A DNA stretch of 64,000 nucleotides from Cacajao melanocephalus (GCA_963573385.1 CAUYLG010021622.1:41213-105212), one strand, 5' to 3'. Numbered from the stretch's first letter, positions 30,453 through 47,120 are shown. A program made the numbers and translations. Notes: generated by a model from the sequence alone, not told the origin.

Positions 30453-30760
30453 GGCCATACATGGTGGCTCACGCCTGTAATGCAAGCACTTTGGGAGGCT
30501 GAGGCGGGTGGATCACCTGAGGTCAGGAGTTTGAGACCTCAAACTCAAACTCAGCCTGGCCAACATGGCGAAACTCTGTCTTTACTAAAAATAAATATTA
30601 GCCAGGCATGGTGGCGGGTGCCTGTAATCCTAGCTATTTGGGAGGCTCAAGCAGGAAGAAAATCACCTTAACCTGGGAGGTGGAGGTTGCAGTGAGCCAA
30701 GATCAGGCCAACGCACCCCAGCCTAGGAGACAGACTAAGACTCTGTCTCAAAAAAAAAAC
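30453..30760 (+). mobile_element. Alu inside a MIR
   Basis: Sense dimer flanked by AATAACTTCT/CAATACTTCT, with a 15-base local duplication (CTCAAACTCAAACTCAG) near 30,538. Confidence 0.92.
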
Positions 30761-30829
30761 AATACTTCTATGCTGGGATGCATTATGTGAGACATTGGCA
30801 AAAGGCCTACTTAGTCCTTAGGATAATAC

Positions 30830-31870
<1,041 letters not shown>

Positions 31871-32214
31871 ATGCCACATCAGAGGAGTACCTCAGCATAT
31901 TTGGCAAATATGTGTGTAATTTCTAAAAGCTGGCTTAGTACTCTTTCACCTTCCCAAAGTGAAAGAATAGGCCTGGTTTAATTCAAGGACATGTTTAAAC
32001 ATGGCCACTAACTCAAGGGCCTTCGGGAGCAAGCCGATGGTGTTATAGGTGAGTGAAGCTGGTCAGCTAGGAAATGGAGGGGGTGGTGTTGGGAACTGAG
32101 GAAGAGGCTATGCCTATACCCCTATAGGAGGCTCCCCTTAACTGGGTAGACTCTTTAATGACCCCAAGGCTTTGGTGGATGAAGGGAGCAGTCTATTATT
32201 TTAAACTTTGTTAA

Positions 32215-32519
<305 letters not shown>

Positions 32520-32595
32520 TAGTGCATAATTTTAAAAACCTGAGCAATAGTTTGAAAATCAGTTTTGTGGGTGGGCATTTAAAATTTTGAGGGAT

Positions 32596-32893
<298 letters not shown>

Positions 32894-33028
32894 GCAGTTT
32901 TTTTTTTAGGGCATCTTGATTCTAAATTTGTTTACAATTTAAAGTGACTAGGAATTTAATTTGGCTTTGAAGGTTTGAAGTAGAAACATCCTGCAAATAT
33001 AGAGGTTATGTATCCTATAAGTAAAGTT

Positions 33029-33890
<862 letters not shown>

Positions 33891-33909
33891 TATTTTATAT
33901 ATATATTTC

Positions 33910-33997
33910 AAGGCAGAATTTTGCTCTGTTGCCCAGGCTGGTCTCAAACTCCTGAGCTCAAGCAGCCCTGCCTGGGCTTCCCAAAGTGCTGGGTAGA
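33910..33997 (-). mobile_element. FLAM-like Alu monomer, antisense
   Basis: TTGCTCTGTTGCCCAGGCTG to CCCAAAGTGCTGGG, a shortened old monomer. Confidence 0.65.
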
Positions 33998-34380
33998 ATG
34001 CTATCTCAGATCATCAGTGTGGTAGTTTCTGGTTGTTTGGCTGCTAGGACCCTAGTTTGGGACACAGAAGCTTGTTGCCCAGAGGTATTTGAAACTTGAG
34101 CTGCTAGAAGTGGGGCTGAATCCCCTTTTCATAACAGTATACCTTAGTACATTAGTACATGATGGATGTATTGATCTCTTTCAAACACATTTTAAACCTG
34201 CAAGCCCTTTTTCCCAGAAACAAAGTGTTCATAAAATCTCTGATCTCTGCCTCACATGTATCATTATGACTCATTGGCTCCAATGTTAGACTCTCGATTT
34301 AATTGGTGGTATCTGATGATAGCTAACTGGCTATTAGAATATTATTTTTTAACATTCGGCCATAGGTGGTGTTCAGGCCT

Positions 34381-34676
34381 GTTTTTGTTTTTTAGATGGA
34401 GTCTTGCTCTTGTCACCCAGGGTGGAGTGAAATGGCACGTTCTCGGCTCACTGTACAACCTCCACCTCCCAGGTCCAAGTGATTCTCCTACCTCAGCCTC
34501 CCAAGTAGCTGGGATTACAGGTGCCCGCCACCATGCCTGACTAATTTTTGTACTTTTAATAGAGATGGGGATTCACCATTTGGCCAGGCTGGTCTCGAAC
34601 TCCAGACCTCAGGTGATCCACCCATCTCGGCCTCCCAAAGTTCTGGGATTATATGCGTGAGCCACTGGGCCCGGCC
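34381..34676 (-). mobile_element. Alu (antisense)
   Basis: Full antisense dimer ending GGGCCCGGCC. Confidence 0.94.
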
Positions 34677-34739
34677 CATATAGTTATTAATTTAGCAAAA
34701 TTATGAACTCATGGTCATTTACAAATTATTTTGTGCTCA

Positions 34740-36004
<1,265 letters not shown>

Positions 36005-36005
<1 letters not shown>

Positions 36006-36150
36006 ACCTAAGTATATGGGAGGATATGCATAGGTTATATGCAAATAGCATGCCATTTTACATAAGGGATTTTAGCATCTGCAGATTTTGGTGTGTGTGT
36101 ATGGGGAATCCTGGAACCAGTTCCCTGAAGATATTGAGGGACAACTATAG
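36005..36150 (-). mobile_element. Tigger-like fragment, antisense
   Basis: TTACATAAGGGATTTTAGCA and CTGAAGATATTGAGGGACAA are the reverse complement of the 5' part of the element type seen at 20,726-21,057. Confidence 0.6.
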
Positions 36151-36328
36151 ATAAATAAAACTACATAGAAACATATTTTGATAATGAGTAGAGAGTCTTT
36201 ATACTACAAAAATGTTGCTCATATTTATAGGGTGACTAGGAAACAATATAAATTGGGACTGTTAGCACAGGAAAAAGTCCGGGCAGTGCCATTGTTTCTG
36301 CTCCTTTACTGTTTCAGCCATCAAATCT

Positions 36329-36609
36329 TTTTTTGTTTTTTTGTTTTTTGTTTTTTTTTTTGAGACGGAGTTTCACTCTTGTTACACAGGCTGGAGTGCA
36401 ATGGCACGATCTCGGCTCACCACAACCTCAGTCTCCCGAGCAGCTGGGACTACAGGCATGTGCCACCATGCCCAGCTAATTTTTGTATTTTTAGTAGAGA
36501 CAGGGTTTCACCATGTTGACCAGGATGGTCTCGATCTCTTGACCTCATGATCCACCCGCCTCGGCCTCCCAAAATGCTGGGATTATAGGCGTGAGCCACC
36601 GTGCGCAGC
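36329..36609 (-). mobile_element. Alu (antisense)
   Basis: Flanked by CAGCCATCAAATCTT. The right monomer has a ~25-base deletion (CTCAGTCTCCCGAGC). Confidence 0.94.
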
Positions 36610-36827
36610 AGCCATCAAATCTTATATGCCAGACCTATGCCAGGGGTGGGGTTGTAGGTAAAAAGTAAAAATACAAGATAGGATTCAAGTAGAGAGAGGT
36701 CTGTAAATCTGAAGTCTGGTGATTGAAAGGCTGACAGTTTTTCCAAAGTCCTGCAAGGCCCTGAGCCTGGCTCAGCTGACTACACATAGATGATTGGTAG
36801 GGCCTCATTAATAAATCTGCAGTCTTT

Positions 36828-37137
36828 TTCTTTTTTTTTTTTTTTTTTTTGCAGGATCTCATTTTGTCACCAATGCTCTGGAGTGCATTGGCAGTGGGGT
36901 GATCATGGCTCACTGCAGCCTTGACCTTCTGGACTCAATTGATCCTCCCACCTCAGCCTCCTGATTAGCTGGGACCACAGGTGTGTGCCACCATGCCCAG
37001 CTAATATTTTTTTGGTAGAGATGGAGTTTTACCATGTTGCCCAGGCTTGTCTCATCTCAAACTCCTGAGCTCAAGTGATCTGCCCGCCTTGGCCTCCCAG
37101 AGTGCTGCGATTATAGGTATGAGCCACTACGTCCAGC
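36828..37137 (-). mobile_element. Old Alu (antisense)
   Basis: Divergent AluJ-like antisense dimer with an insertion near 36,870. Confidence 0.9.
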
Positions 37138-37219
37138 TGTTTTTGAACTAATTATTGCGAACTTTACATAGATCTGAGCACAGTGTCTGCTTTAAAACAA
37201 CAGCTCTGTCTACGTATCA

Positions 37220-37380
37220 TGCAAGAGGAAAAATGAGAACAGAAAGGTAAGCACTATCATGCCAGTTTCATGGCAGAAGAAAAATTACGCTAGTTGAGTA
37301 AGTCATCTGAGGCCACAGAGCTAATAAGTGGTGAAACCAGATTATGAATCCCGGATGTCTAAACTGTCTCAAATGGGAAG
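37220..37380 (-). repeat. MIR, antisense
   Basis: GAGGCCACAGAGCTAATAAGTGG and GAAACCAGATTATGAATCCC match the antisense MIR core. Confidence 0.75.
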
Positions 37381-38092
37381 TAGGCATCAACCAGTCAGAT
37401 TAGTCAAGTGGCAAGGGCATAAAGGAAGGGGTACTGCAGGCAAAAGGAGCAGCATGAACAAAGCCAGAATCAGTGTGAGCAGAGAAAGGAAGGCCATTTA
37501 GCAGACTGGCAAGATAGGTCTGACTTTTATTGGTTGCAACCCTAAAGAATTTTACATAAATCTTCACATAACTGAAGATTTAATAGTGGGCTGGAGGCAA
37601 GGCCTCATTCTCATCTATCCAATTATGTCACCAAACACTAAATCCTGTCTCCTGAGCTCTGAAGTGGCTGACAGTTGGTATTACCTTTTGTCTGACATCC
37701 CGTAGGATGTATTTTCTCCAGCATTGCAAGCAGATCTCAAGACTCATTCTGACTAGGTCAGCTTGGGTCTTAAGCCCATCAGTCACCATGCCTAGGGAGA
37801 TGGGATGGATGGATTAGCTTAACCTAGCGCTTGATCCACACTTAAAGCTGGGGATGCAGTTCCCTTCCCTACAACCAGAGGGCTCCCCAAATGGACCTGA
37901 GATAAATGGGTAGGGGGAGCAGATGCTAGGACAACATAGGTAACACCTCTTGAATCCTGTTAGTATGTGATCTCTGCATCCTAGAGTCGGAGATTTAATG
38001 GATGAAGGTTGTATGGACATGTTGAGAAGGCCTCATTTGAGTGAGGAATGACCCTGCTTGTTTGAGATCAGATATAAAGTTAAGCTGCTTGA
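37381..38092. other. Intergenic unique DNA
   Basis: No gene recognised. Composition is more even than in the surrounding DNA. Confidence 0.45.
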
Positions 38093-38386
38093 GGCCAGGC
38101 ACAGTGACTCACGCCTGTAATCTCAGCACTTTGGGAGGCTGAGGCGGGTGGATCACGAGGTCAGGAGTTCGAGATCAGCCTGACAAACATAGTGAAAACC
38201 TGTCTCTACTAAAAATACAAAAATTAGCTGGGCATGGTGGCACGTGCCTGTAGTCCCAGCTACTAGGGAGGCTGAAGCAGGAGAATCACTTGAACCCAGG
38301 AGGTTGAGGCTGTGGTGAGCTGGATCACTCAAATAAACTATTGCCTGGGAAACAAAGCAAGAATCCTTCTAAAAAAAAAAACAAAA
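38093..38386 (+). mobile_element. Alu (full length)
   Basis: Flanked by AAAGTTAAGCTGCTTGA. It has a local rearrangement near its 3' end (GATCACTCAAATAAACTATT). Confidence 0.93.
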
Positions 38387-39479
38387 AGTTAAGCTGCTTG
38401 AACAAAAGACCCTCCAAATGCAGAGGCCTTAACAAGACATGTTTTTATTTTTCTCATTTTACAGAGCTCAGTGTTCCAGAGCTGGGGGGCAGGGGCGGGG
38501 GGACTCTGGCATCTTCACAATACTTTCATTTCTGAACTCAGGTTGGCTGTTCCCATGGACACCTCTCAGTCAGCAGAGAAGGGAAAGGGCAAGGGATGTA
38601 TATTTTTGTCAGAACTTCGTCTAAGTGACACACAACTCTTTGACTCGATTGTCATTAGCCATTATAAATCATAAACCAGACAGGTGGGAAGATGGGGTCT
38701 GTAGTGGGGTGGTCATATGCCCACTTAAAACTTGTCACATTTCAGACATGAGATTCTGGTGACTATTGTAAGTACTTTTCCTGTTCTTTCTGACCCTGAA
38801 CCACATGTCAGCTGTTTCTCTCTCTGGCTTGTGCCTTCTGGCTGCTGCTAGGGCTGCTGCTAGGGTGCTCATCACTAGTTAGGTCCCGTGGTGGAGGGAG
38901 TCCCTGCAGCTGAGGCACCATGTTTGAAAGGGGAACGCGGCTGTAACTGAATTTGCTGCGGGTCCTCAACTGAATTCCATAGCACAGCTCTCATTGCTGA
39001 CACCATGCGGGAGTAACCATCAGAACCTTTCCTACCAGGGATCTCTTTTGTCTTCCCGGTCCTTGTCTAAGGATCTTCGGCTCCCAGCAATGTGCCCAGG
39101 ACACAGTGACCGCACTTCTCAACCACCCTCCTCCGCTAAGTGGCACTTTTTGTCTGTAAATTTTTATTTTAAAAGGGGATGACCTCAAGCACCGTCCAGC
39201 TCTGAAAGGCCCCGCGATTACAGCAGACGAGCTCAGAAAAAGTAGACAAGGCCCTAAGAAGTAACAGGGAAACGTGAAGGAGTTTACGAAGCCCAGCCAG
39301 CTTTAACTCCTGCAGGACGCACACTCCAGCTCCCACTACGGGAGCTTTTGGGGCCGTAGATCCCTCGTCGCAGTCAGAGATGAGGTCGAGTAATTTCCAA
39401 AAGGGGGATATTTGCTCCACAGAAGAACCAAGAAGGAAGCTGGTGGAATTAGAATAACGGCAATAACTCTGCCTTTCAC
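38387..39479. other. ISY1 upstream flank, Alu-free
   Basis: Unique DNA leading into the CpG-rich ISY1 promoter, with a G-rich run (GGGGGGCAGGGGCGGGG) at 38,484. No exon is recognised. Confidence 0.5.
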
Positions 39480-39596
39480 ACAACCGCGCCCAGCGCCGCC
39501 TGCCCTGCACAGTGCCGATAGCAAACGCGAAACATTCTGTACCGCTTGTTCCAAGAGCAAGACCCGCCGCCGGAGGGAGTCCGAAAACAGTCCCAC

Positions 39597-39608
39597 TGCG
39601 CAAGCGCA
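39597..39608 (+). promoter_or_regulatory. NRF1-type site
   Basis: TGCGCAAGCGCA differs from the NRF1 consensus TGCGCATGCGCA at one base. It lies about 150 bases upstream of the estimated ISY1 start. Confidence 0.6.
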
Positions 39609-39728
39609 ACTTTGCCCCGCCCGCTCTCACGTACGCTTGTGATAGTGCCGCGTGCTGGCGCTACCGGAAGACTGCCTATCAGAGTGCGCTGGCAATGTCT
39701 CTCCCAACCTTTAGCCGGATCTCCCTTT

Positions 39729-39737
39729 CACTTCCGG
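39729..39737 (-). promoter_or_regulatory. ETS-family site (CACTTCCGG)
   Basis: A full CCGGAAGTG core on the minus strand, just upstream of the presumed start. A second, opposite-strand ACCGGAAG lies at 39,663. The pair is typical of TATA-less housekeeping promoters. Confidence 0.6.
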
Positions 39738-39759
39738 TCCCTTTCTTTTACGTTTCCGA

Positions 39760-39883
39760 CAAAACATCAGTCTGCTGGCAGTTAGAATCTTTAGTTCCTT
39801 TGAGCGTCGGCTTCCTCTGGGCCTGTGGAGTTTCTTGGACAGGGGCCGCGGGGCTCCAGGACGGCGTCCTTAGCGGCACCATG
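39760..39883 (+). other. ISY1: ISY1 exon 1 (5'UTR plus ATG)
   Basis: The exon ends GGCACCATG|GTGAGTG, so only the start codon is in exon 1. The Kozak context (CACCATGG) is ideal, although the G at +4 comes from the spliced exon 2 (GCC). The 5' end is estimated from the ETS site and pyrimidine run at about 39,729-39,751. Confidence 0.85.
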
Positions 39884-42800
39884 GTGAGTGGGGTGGGCGG
39901 GTGAGGGAGCGAGTGGATAGATGGGCAGGCCGTGGGGGCACTCAGCCTCCTGGGTTGCTCATGGCGTAAGGGATCAGGCGTGCAATGCCGAGGGCTTCAG
40001 GTTCCTTGGTGTAACGAGGAGATTCTCTTCCTGCCTCGCTTAGCTGTCAGAAATTGGAAAACTGAAACCCCTGGAGCCGCGTTGCCGACCTGGACAGTGT
40101 CTTAATCCCGATGAAGCTCTTTACATTGTCGAGAGGGAAACTGAGACACAGACAGGAGCTAGGGCCCGCTCCGAGTTACTGTGCATATATAGTGCGTGGT
40201 CGGCTGTTTGTCCTAAATACCACAGAGAAGGTTAAGAGCAGTTGTGACCGTATGTTTCTGGGATTATTTCATTTATGTCCGTTCTCAGTCGCTCCATAAT
40301 ATACAAACATCTCGAGGGTAGGGTCTTTTCATTATTACTTCCTTAATGTCTAACACAGAGTCATTGTAGATGTTCAGTAACTACTGAATAAATGAATGGC
40401 ATAGACAAGAAGTGTTCTATGAGGGTGTGATCCCTGTGGTCTGGCGTCATTTGTTGGTTTCTTCATTTCTTCAAGAAGCATTTACAACGTGTAAATATGA
40501 GAATACACCCAGTGCCGGTACAAATATGATGATTGGTTACTGTAATATTGGCTACTGTATTATTTTCATTAAGTGAAGCCCCTATAAGAAATACAGGACG
40601 TCATGGTTAGGTTATAGGAGATATATTGGAAGCCATTGTAGATTGATGAGGACACGCTCCCAAGAAAAAGAGAAAACAGTGAAGTAGAAGTAGCCCTTTC
40701 TGTGAGAAGATATGTCCCAAATTACTGCGGTGTTAGCCTATCTACCAAGCATTTTCCAAGTTTGTTCATGTGTCAGTTCAAGGGGAGAGTCTCAAAGGAG
40801 ATTTAAATTGAACTCACTTTTGCTGAGTGTCTATAAACTGCATGCCTGGTGTACTTATCTCATGAAGACATCCTGACACCTCTGAGATGAGGTGTGATCT
40901 CTGTTGTAAAGATGGGGAAACTGAGGTATAGAGAGACTACTTCTCAGAGATGGTAAGTGGAAGAACTGGGAATGTAAATCCCTGACTTAGCCAGGACTCT
41001 TTCTACCTAGACTACAACCCAGAAAACTCGTTCTCTGCCAGACGCTGTGTTTCAGGGATAATTGAGTTAACATTTAGTGTGACAGCACTTACATAGAACT
41101 CACTTTACAAAAGGCAGTCTTCAGACTTATTTTCCCCAAATACCACTGGCAGGGAACAGAAAATTGTGATGCTGGGTGTTAAGTGCCACAGTAAGTATAA
41201 TCCCTGATAGAGGACACCAGCCTGACTGGGAAGGAGGGGTCACAGAATAATGTTCTGGGTGGTCCTAACACAAGTAAAATTTGAAGGAAGAATAATGGAA
41301 GTTAGCCAGATACAAGGTGTAAGGGTCAGTGGAAGAGTAAAGATTTTAAGTAGAGGGAAGAGCAGCAGATCACAGGATTGGGACATCTTTTGATTTTTAT
41401 TGTTTATTGTTGTTCATACAGTAGTTCAGGTGATTTTCTTGTGACTATATCCTTGTAAAACTTTTCATTAAAAAGTAAATGGAAAGAAAAAGATATATTT
41501 TAAACATGAGCATTTTTTTCCCCTTTTCTCTCCTTCCAGGCCCGAAATGCAGAAAAGGCCATGTAAGTATCAACTTGTTTTTGGCTGTACATTTTTTGTA
41601 ACTAAATAACCACCACGTAACTCTTTTTGTATTTCCTCTTTTTGTTATCTGAGCCTTTTGAGAAGCTGTTTCTTTCTCTACATATGCTAAAAATAGCATT
41701 CCCATATTTGTCCATTTGTTTTCTCCTTTTGTGTTTTCTCACAGTTTCCAGAACTTACACAGGATGAACATTTGTTCACCTCTGGTTGGTGCAGGGGTTG
41801 TGAGAGTGACAGCTAGAGAACACCATGATGTTAGTCTTTTAACACCTGGATGTATTGCTCATCACAGTGGTCTAATAAGTAGCGTTTCCCACAGTCCTTA
41901 TGTGTAGTGTAAGTAAAATAGATAATTGGGTGTTCAGAAATACAAATTGCATCATAAACCCTACTCCTGAGAAAATGGAAATCCCTAACTATACTGTGGT
42001 TTCTTAATTGCAATAAATATATATATGAATGACATTAAATACGGTCCTAAGCAGATCTACCCCATCCAAGAACATGGGTAATGAGACGTCTGTGTGAGCA
42101 GGATCTAATGGAGTCTCTTATATCCCTGGTAGGACGGCCTTAGCAAGATTTCGCCAGGCTCAGCTGGAAGAAGGAAAAGTGAAGGTTGGTGTAAATCTTC
42201 CTCATGAATTGTAAAGTATCAAGAATAAATGCAGGATGGGTACAGTGACTCATGCCTGTAATCCTGGTACTTTGGGAGGGTAAGGTGGGTGGATCACTTG
42301 AGTCTAGGAGTTTGAGACTAGTCTGGGCAACATGGCAAAACCCCTTCTTTACAAAGAAATACAAAGATTAGCCTAGCCAGGCATGGTGGTACCCGCCTGT
42401 AGTCTCAGCTACTGGGGAGGCTGAAGCAGGAGGATCACTTGAATGCAGGAATCTTACGTTGCAGTGAGCCATGATTATGCCACTGTACTCCAGCCTGGGT
42501 GACAGAGTGAGAACCTGTCTCCAAAAAAAAAAAAAAAAAAAAAAATGCTGAGTGCAGTGGCTCATGCCTGTAATCCCAACATTTGGGAGGCTGAGGGGAA
42601 TGGATCACTTGAGGTCAGGAATTTGAAACCATCCTGAACAACACGAGGAAACCCCGTCTCTTCTAAAAATTCAAAAAGTAGCTGGGCATGGTGGTGGGCA
42701 CCTGTAATCCCAGTTACTCAGGCGGCTGAGGCAGACGAATCACCGGAGCCCTGGAGACTGAGGATGCAGTGAACCAAGATCACGCTACTGCATTCCAGCT

Positions 42801-43756
42801 GGACAGACTTCAAACTGCAAATTTTCCTATTTCTTGTCTGTACTTGCTGACACTCTTGAGAGTCTGTACACTTGAATTCCAATACCTCCCCATAGCTGAG
42901 GCAGGATGATGGATCTGGCTGCTTATTTTTCAGTTTCTTCTGTATTACAATGGCTGGGGCTTTTATTACTCCAGCTGTAATATTGAAAAATAGGGAGTGG
43001 AGTATAATGTGGAGAACAGCTGTAAACTGAAACCAGTAAATGATTTCATCTCTTAGAGACAGTCAGATTAGAGATAATATATACCATTCTTTGATTTTTT
43101 TTTTGTTTTTTAAAAATTTTATATACACACATATATGTATACACTCATTTATGTATGTTTGTTTTAAACACTGACAGACATTGTTTCTTAAGGTACTGTA
43201 AATATGCCATGAATAGATAGAACCTAGTTTAGCTGTCTCTCTATTGCAGGACAATTAAGTTGTTTCCAGTACTGAATACAATGCAATGAATGTTTTTCTT
43301 AAGGAGAGATAGTAGAATGAGGTTTAAGGCTTGATGAGGATCATCTGGAACAAAAACTTCAGCTATAGTTAGGCCACTAGATGATTTAGGCTTAAGGCCT
43401 GAATCAGTTGTGAATGTTGTATGAAACTTGTAAGTAGTATAATGGCAATGTGTTATTTTTTTCTCCTTAGGAACGAAGACCCTTTCTGGCCTCAGAATGT
43501 ACTGAGCTGCCCAAAGCTGAGAAATGGAGACGACAGGTATGTTCTGGGTAAATCTGATTTCAGTAGCAGTAACAAGTCTCATTACTTCTTATTATCTAAA
43601 TGACTGTTAAACCAAAAGTCTAAGTATTTTTAAATACTAATTTTGAATTATAGTTTTTCTGTGCTTTCTAACATATTCAAAAATCATTAAAATGTATTAC
43701 TTTTTTTTAATAGATCATTGGAGAGATCTCTAAAAAGGTGGCTCAGATTCAGAATG
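39760..43756 (+). CDS. ISY1: ISY1 splicing factor, first five exons (partial gene)
   Basis: The coding pieces are 39,881-39,883 (ATG only), 41,540-41,562, 42,133-42,184, 43,471-43,536 and 43,714-43,756. They join in frame to 62 codons plus one base, starting [15 protein letters not shown] and continuing through EKWRRQ to the [14 protein letters not shown] segment. This is the conserved N-terminus of ISY1, a component of the Prp19/XAB2-associated catalytic spliceosome that acts in the nucleus. All junctions are GT-AG and nothing is broken. The family protein is about 285 residues, so roughly three quarters is missing. I read the rest of the window and found no further ISY1 exon, so intron 5 must exceed 20 kb or the locus is rearranged. 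Confidence 0.95.
39884..41539 (+). other. ISY1: ISY1 intron 1
   Basis: An Alu-free intron of 1.66 kb. It contains MIR-like pieces near 40,350-40,400 (antisense-independent 3' end) and 40,860-40,980. Confidence 0.85.
40850..40985 (-). repeat. MIR, antisense
   Basis: AAGATGGGGAAACTGAGGTA and GTGGAAGAACTGGGAATGTA match the antisense MIR. Confidence 0.8.
41540..41562 (+). CDS. ISY1: ISY1 exon 2 (23-base microexon)
   Basis: The acceptor is CTCCTTCCAG and the donor CAT|GTAAGT. Only 23 bases encode residues 2-8 and two bases of Met9, making this a microexon. A strong pyrimidine tract (from 41,515) precedes it. Confidence 0.93.
42133..42184 (+). CDS. ISY1: ISY1 exon 3
   Basis: The acceptor is CCTGGTAG and the donor GTGAAG|GTTGGT. 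It completes Met9 and encodes [17 protein letters not shown]. An Alu pair begins about 50 bases after the donor. Confidence 0.94.
42234..42545 (+). mobile_element. Old Alu (AluJ-like)
   Basis: Divergent sense dimer in ISY1 intron 3, 50 bases after the exon 3 donor. Confidence 0.92.
42547..42805 (+). mobile_element. Alu, 3'-truncated
   Basis: Begins directly at the poly(A) of the previous Alu and stops at GCATTCCAGCTGGACAG without a tail. Confidence 0.9.
42806..43470 (+). other. ISY1: ISY1 intron 3, unique part
   Basis: No repeat recognised except an ATACACAC-type run near 43,125. Ends at the exon 4 acceptor. Confidence 0.6.
43471..43536 (+). CDS. ISY1: ISY1 exon 4
   Basis: The acceptor is TTCTCCTTAG and the donor CGACAG|GTATGT. 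The 66 bases encode 22 residues, [18 protein letters not shown] followed by WRRQ. Confidence 0.95.
43714..43756 (+). CDS. ISY1: ISY1 exon 5
   Basis: The acceptor is TTTTTTTAATAG and the donor AGAATG|GTAAGC. It encodes [14 protein letters not shown] plus the first base of the next codon. It is the last ISY1 exon I can find in the window. Confidence 0.95.
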
Positions 43757-44326
43757 GTAAGCAAACTTGCTCCTTTAAAGTGGTTGTTTCTCTGCCAGAA
43801 ATGTGGCCCCCCCAAAAAAAGTGGTTGTTTCTCAAATCCACAATTAGACTTAAGGAATTCAACAGTCCTCTCACAAGAAGCAATAGAATAAGTAGATAGT
43901 AAATCAGTAAGGACGTAGAAGAGTTGATCAATATGGTCAGTCAGTTTGATCTAGTTGAAAGTTATAGACTACTCTACCTCACAGCACTCTACCTAACAAA
44001 AAAGAATACATGTTTATTTTTAAGAGCACATGGAACATTCACCAAAATAAAACATATTCTGGGCTGCAGAACAAATGTCAGCAAATTTAAAATATTTGAA
44101 ATTATACGAAGTATTTTCTCTGATTATAACAACAGATTCATATCTGAAAAATCCCTAAATATTTGGAAATTAAACAACACACTTGTAAATAATTCATGTG
44201 TCTAAGAGGAAACAGCAAGGACATTAGAAGATATTTTGAATTTAATTACAGTGAAAGTATAATGTCAAAATTTAGGGAATGAAAACGTTTATGAGATTTA
44301 GTGCTTAGATAAAAATGTATAGCACT

Positions 44327-44709
<383 letters not shown>

Positions 44710-44728
44710 TTAGAAAAGGAGCAAATTA

Positions 44729-45022
44729 GGCCTAGTGCGGTGGCTCATGCCTATAATCCCAGCACTTTGGGAGGCCAAGGTGGGTGGATCACGAGGTCAA
44801 GAGATCGAGACCATCCTGGTCAACATAGTGAAACCCTGTCTCTACTAAAAATACAAAGATTAGCTGGGCATGGTGGCGCACACCTGTAGTCTCAGCTGCT
44901 CAGGAGGCTGAGGCAGGAGAATTGCTTGAACCCAGGAGGCGGAGGTTGCGGTGAGCCAAGATCACGCCATTGCACTCTAGCGTGGGTAACGAGCGAAACT
45001 CCATCTCAAAAACAAAAAAAAA
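44729..45022 (+). mobile_element. Alu (full length) in the L1
   Basis: Flanked by A(A/G)GAGCAAATTA. Confidence 0.95.
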
Positions 45023-45306
45023 GAGCAAATTAAACCCAAAGCAAGCAGAAGGAAGGAAATACTAAAAGTAAGAAATCAGAAACATTGAAAACAAGATGAA
45101 TAGAGAAAATAAACCAACAGCTGGTTCTTTGAAAAGATCAATAAAATTGATAAACTGCTAGTCAGACTGACCAAGAAAAAATGTACACAAATTAAGAATA
45201 TTAGAAACTAAATTGGGAATATTACTGTAGACTCTACAGACATTAAAAGGATGATAAGGAAATATTGCAGACAATTTTATGCCCATAAATTTGACAACTT
45301 AGTTGA

Positions 45307-45850
<544 letters not shown>

Positions 45851-45916
45851 GTTTAGAGACAAAGTTCAAGAAGAAATGGTAAACCTGAGTAGTCCTGTTT
45901 CTGTTAAAGAAATTGA

Positions 45917-46219
45917 GGCTGAGCACCATGGCTCATGCCTGTAATCCCAGCCCTTTGGGAGGCTGAGATGGGTGGATCACTTGAGGTAAGAAGTTCAAGA
46001 CCAGCCTGGCCAACATGGTGAAACTCCATCTCTACTATAAATATAGAAATTAGCCAGGTGTAGTGACGCATACCTGTAATCCCAGCTACTTGGGAGACTG
46101 AGGCAAGAGAATCACTTTAACCCAGGAGGCAGAGGTTGCAGTGAGCCGAGACTGGGCCACTGCACTCCAGCCTGGGAGACAGAGCGAGACTCCATCTCAA
46201 TTTAAAAAAAAAAAAAAAA
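45917..46219 (+). mobile_element. Alu (full length) in the L1
   Basis: Flanked by AAAGAAATTGA. Confidence 0.95.
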
Positions 46220-46390
46220 GAAATTGAATTCACTTCTACAAACCTTCTTACAAAGAAAATTCCAGGCCCAGATGGCTTCACTGGTCAGTTCTACTAAATA
46301 TTTAAGGAAGAAATAATACTAACTCTGCGTAGTTTCCTCAAGAAAATAGAAGAAGAGGGAACACTGTTGTTTTTTTTTTTTTTTTTTTTT

Positions 46391-46484
46391 AAGAGACAGG
46401 GTCTCACTATGTTGCCCAGGCTGGAATGCAGTGGCTATTCACAGGTGCGATCCCACTACTCATCAGCACGGGAGTTTTGACCTG
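46391..46484 (-). pseudogene. 5'-truncated 7SL RNA retrocopy
   Basis: Read on the minus strand, this is the last ~94 bases of 7SL: CAGGTCAAAACTCCCGTGCT through CCAGCCTGGGCAACATAGTG, then a poly(A) seen here as poly(T) at 46,370-46,390. It includes S-domain sequence absent from Alu. The copy is flanked by the direct repeat GAAGAGGGAACACT and interrupts an L1 ORF2 fragment. Confidence 0.88.
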
Positions 46485-46810
46485 CGAAGAGGGAACACTT
46501 TTTAACTCATTTTATGAATTTTAGTATCAGCATTACCCTGATGCTAAAATCAGAAAAAGATATTATAAGCAATAACTACAGACCAATATTTCCTGTGAAT
46601 ATAGATAAAAGTCTTTAATAACATATTAGCAAATCAAACCTAGCAATATGTAAAAAGGATAACACATCACAACTAAGTAGGATTTCTAAACCGTAGTGGA
46701 TTAACATTCAAAAATAAGTTAATTCATTATGTCATTCTAAAGAAGAAAAACTGTATGATGATCTAAGTAGATGCAGAAAAAGTATTTTGACAAAATTTGA
46801 TGCTTTTTCA

Positions 46811-47120
<310 letters not shown>

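Larger units (their letters stand above)
39480..39900 (+). promoter_or_regulatory. ISY1: ISY1 CpG-rich promoter
   Basis: A CpG-rich block sits in a 3.8 kb Alu-free stretch (38,387-42,233). It has a palindrome-like NRF1 site TGCGCAAGCGCA at 39,597-39,608, a GC box CCCCGCCC at 39,615, and ETS-type cores ACCGGAAG at 39,663 and CACTTCCGG at 39,729. A pyrimidine run (39,740-39,750) after the last ETS site is a plausible start region. There is no TATA box. Confidence 0.8.

Noticed and set aside
39169..39630. 153-codon minus-strand frame upstream of ISY1, possible divergent gene
   Set aside because: Same CpG-rich effect. No recognised domain or splice-supported continuation. A divergent non-coding transcript remains possible but is not visible in sequence.
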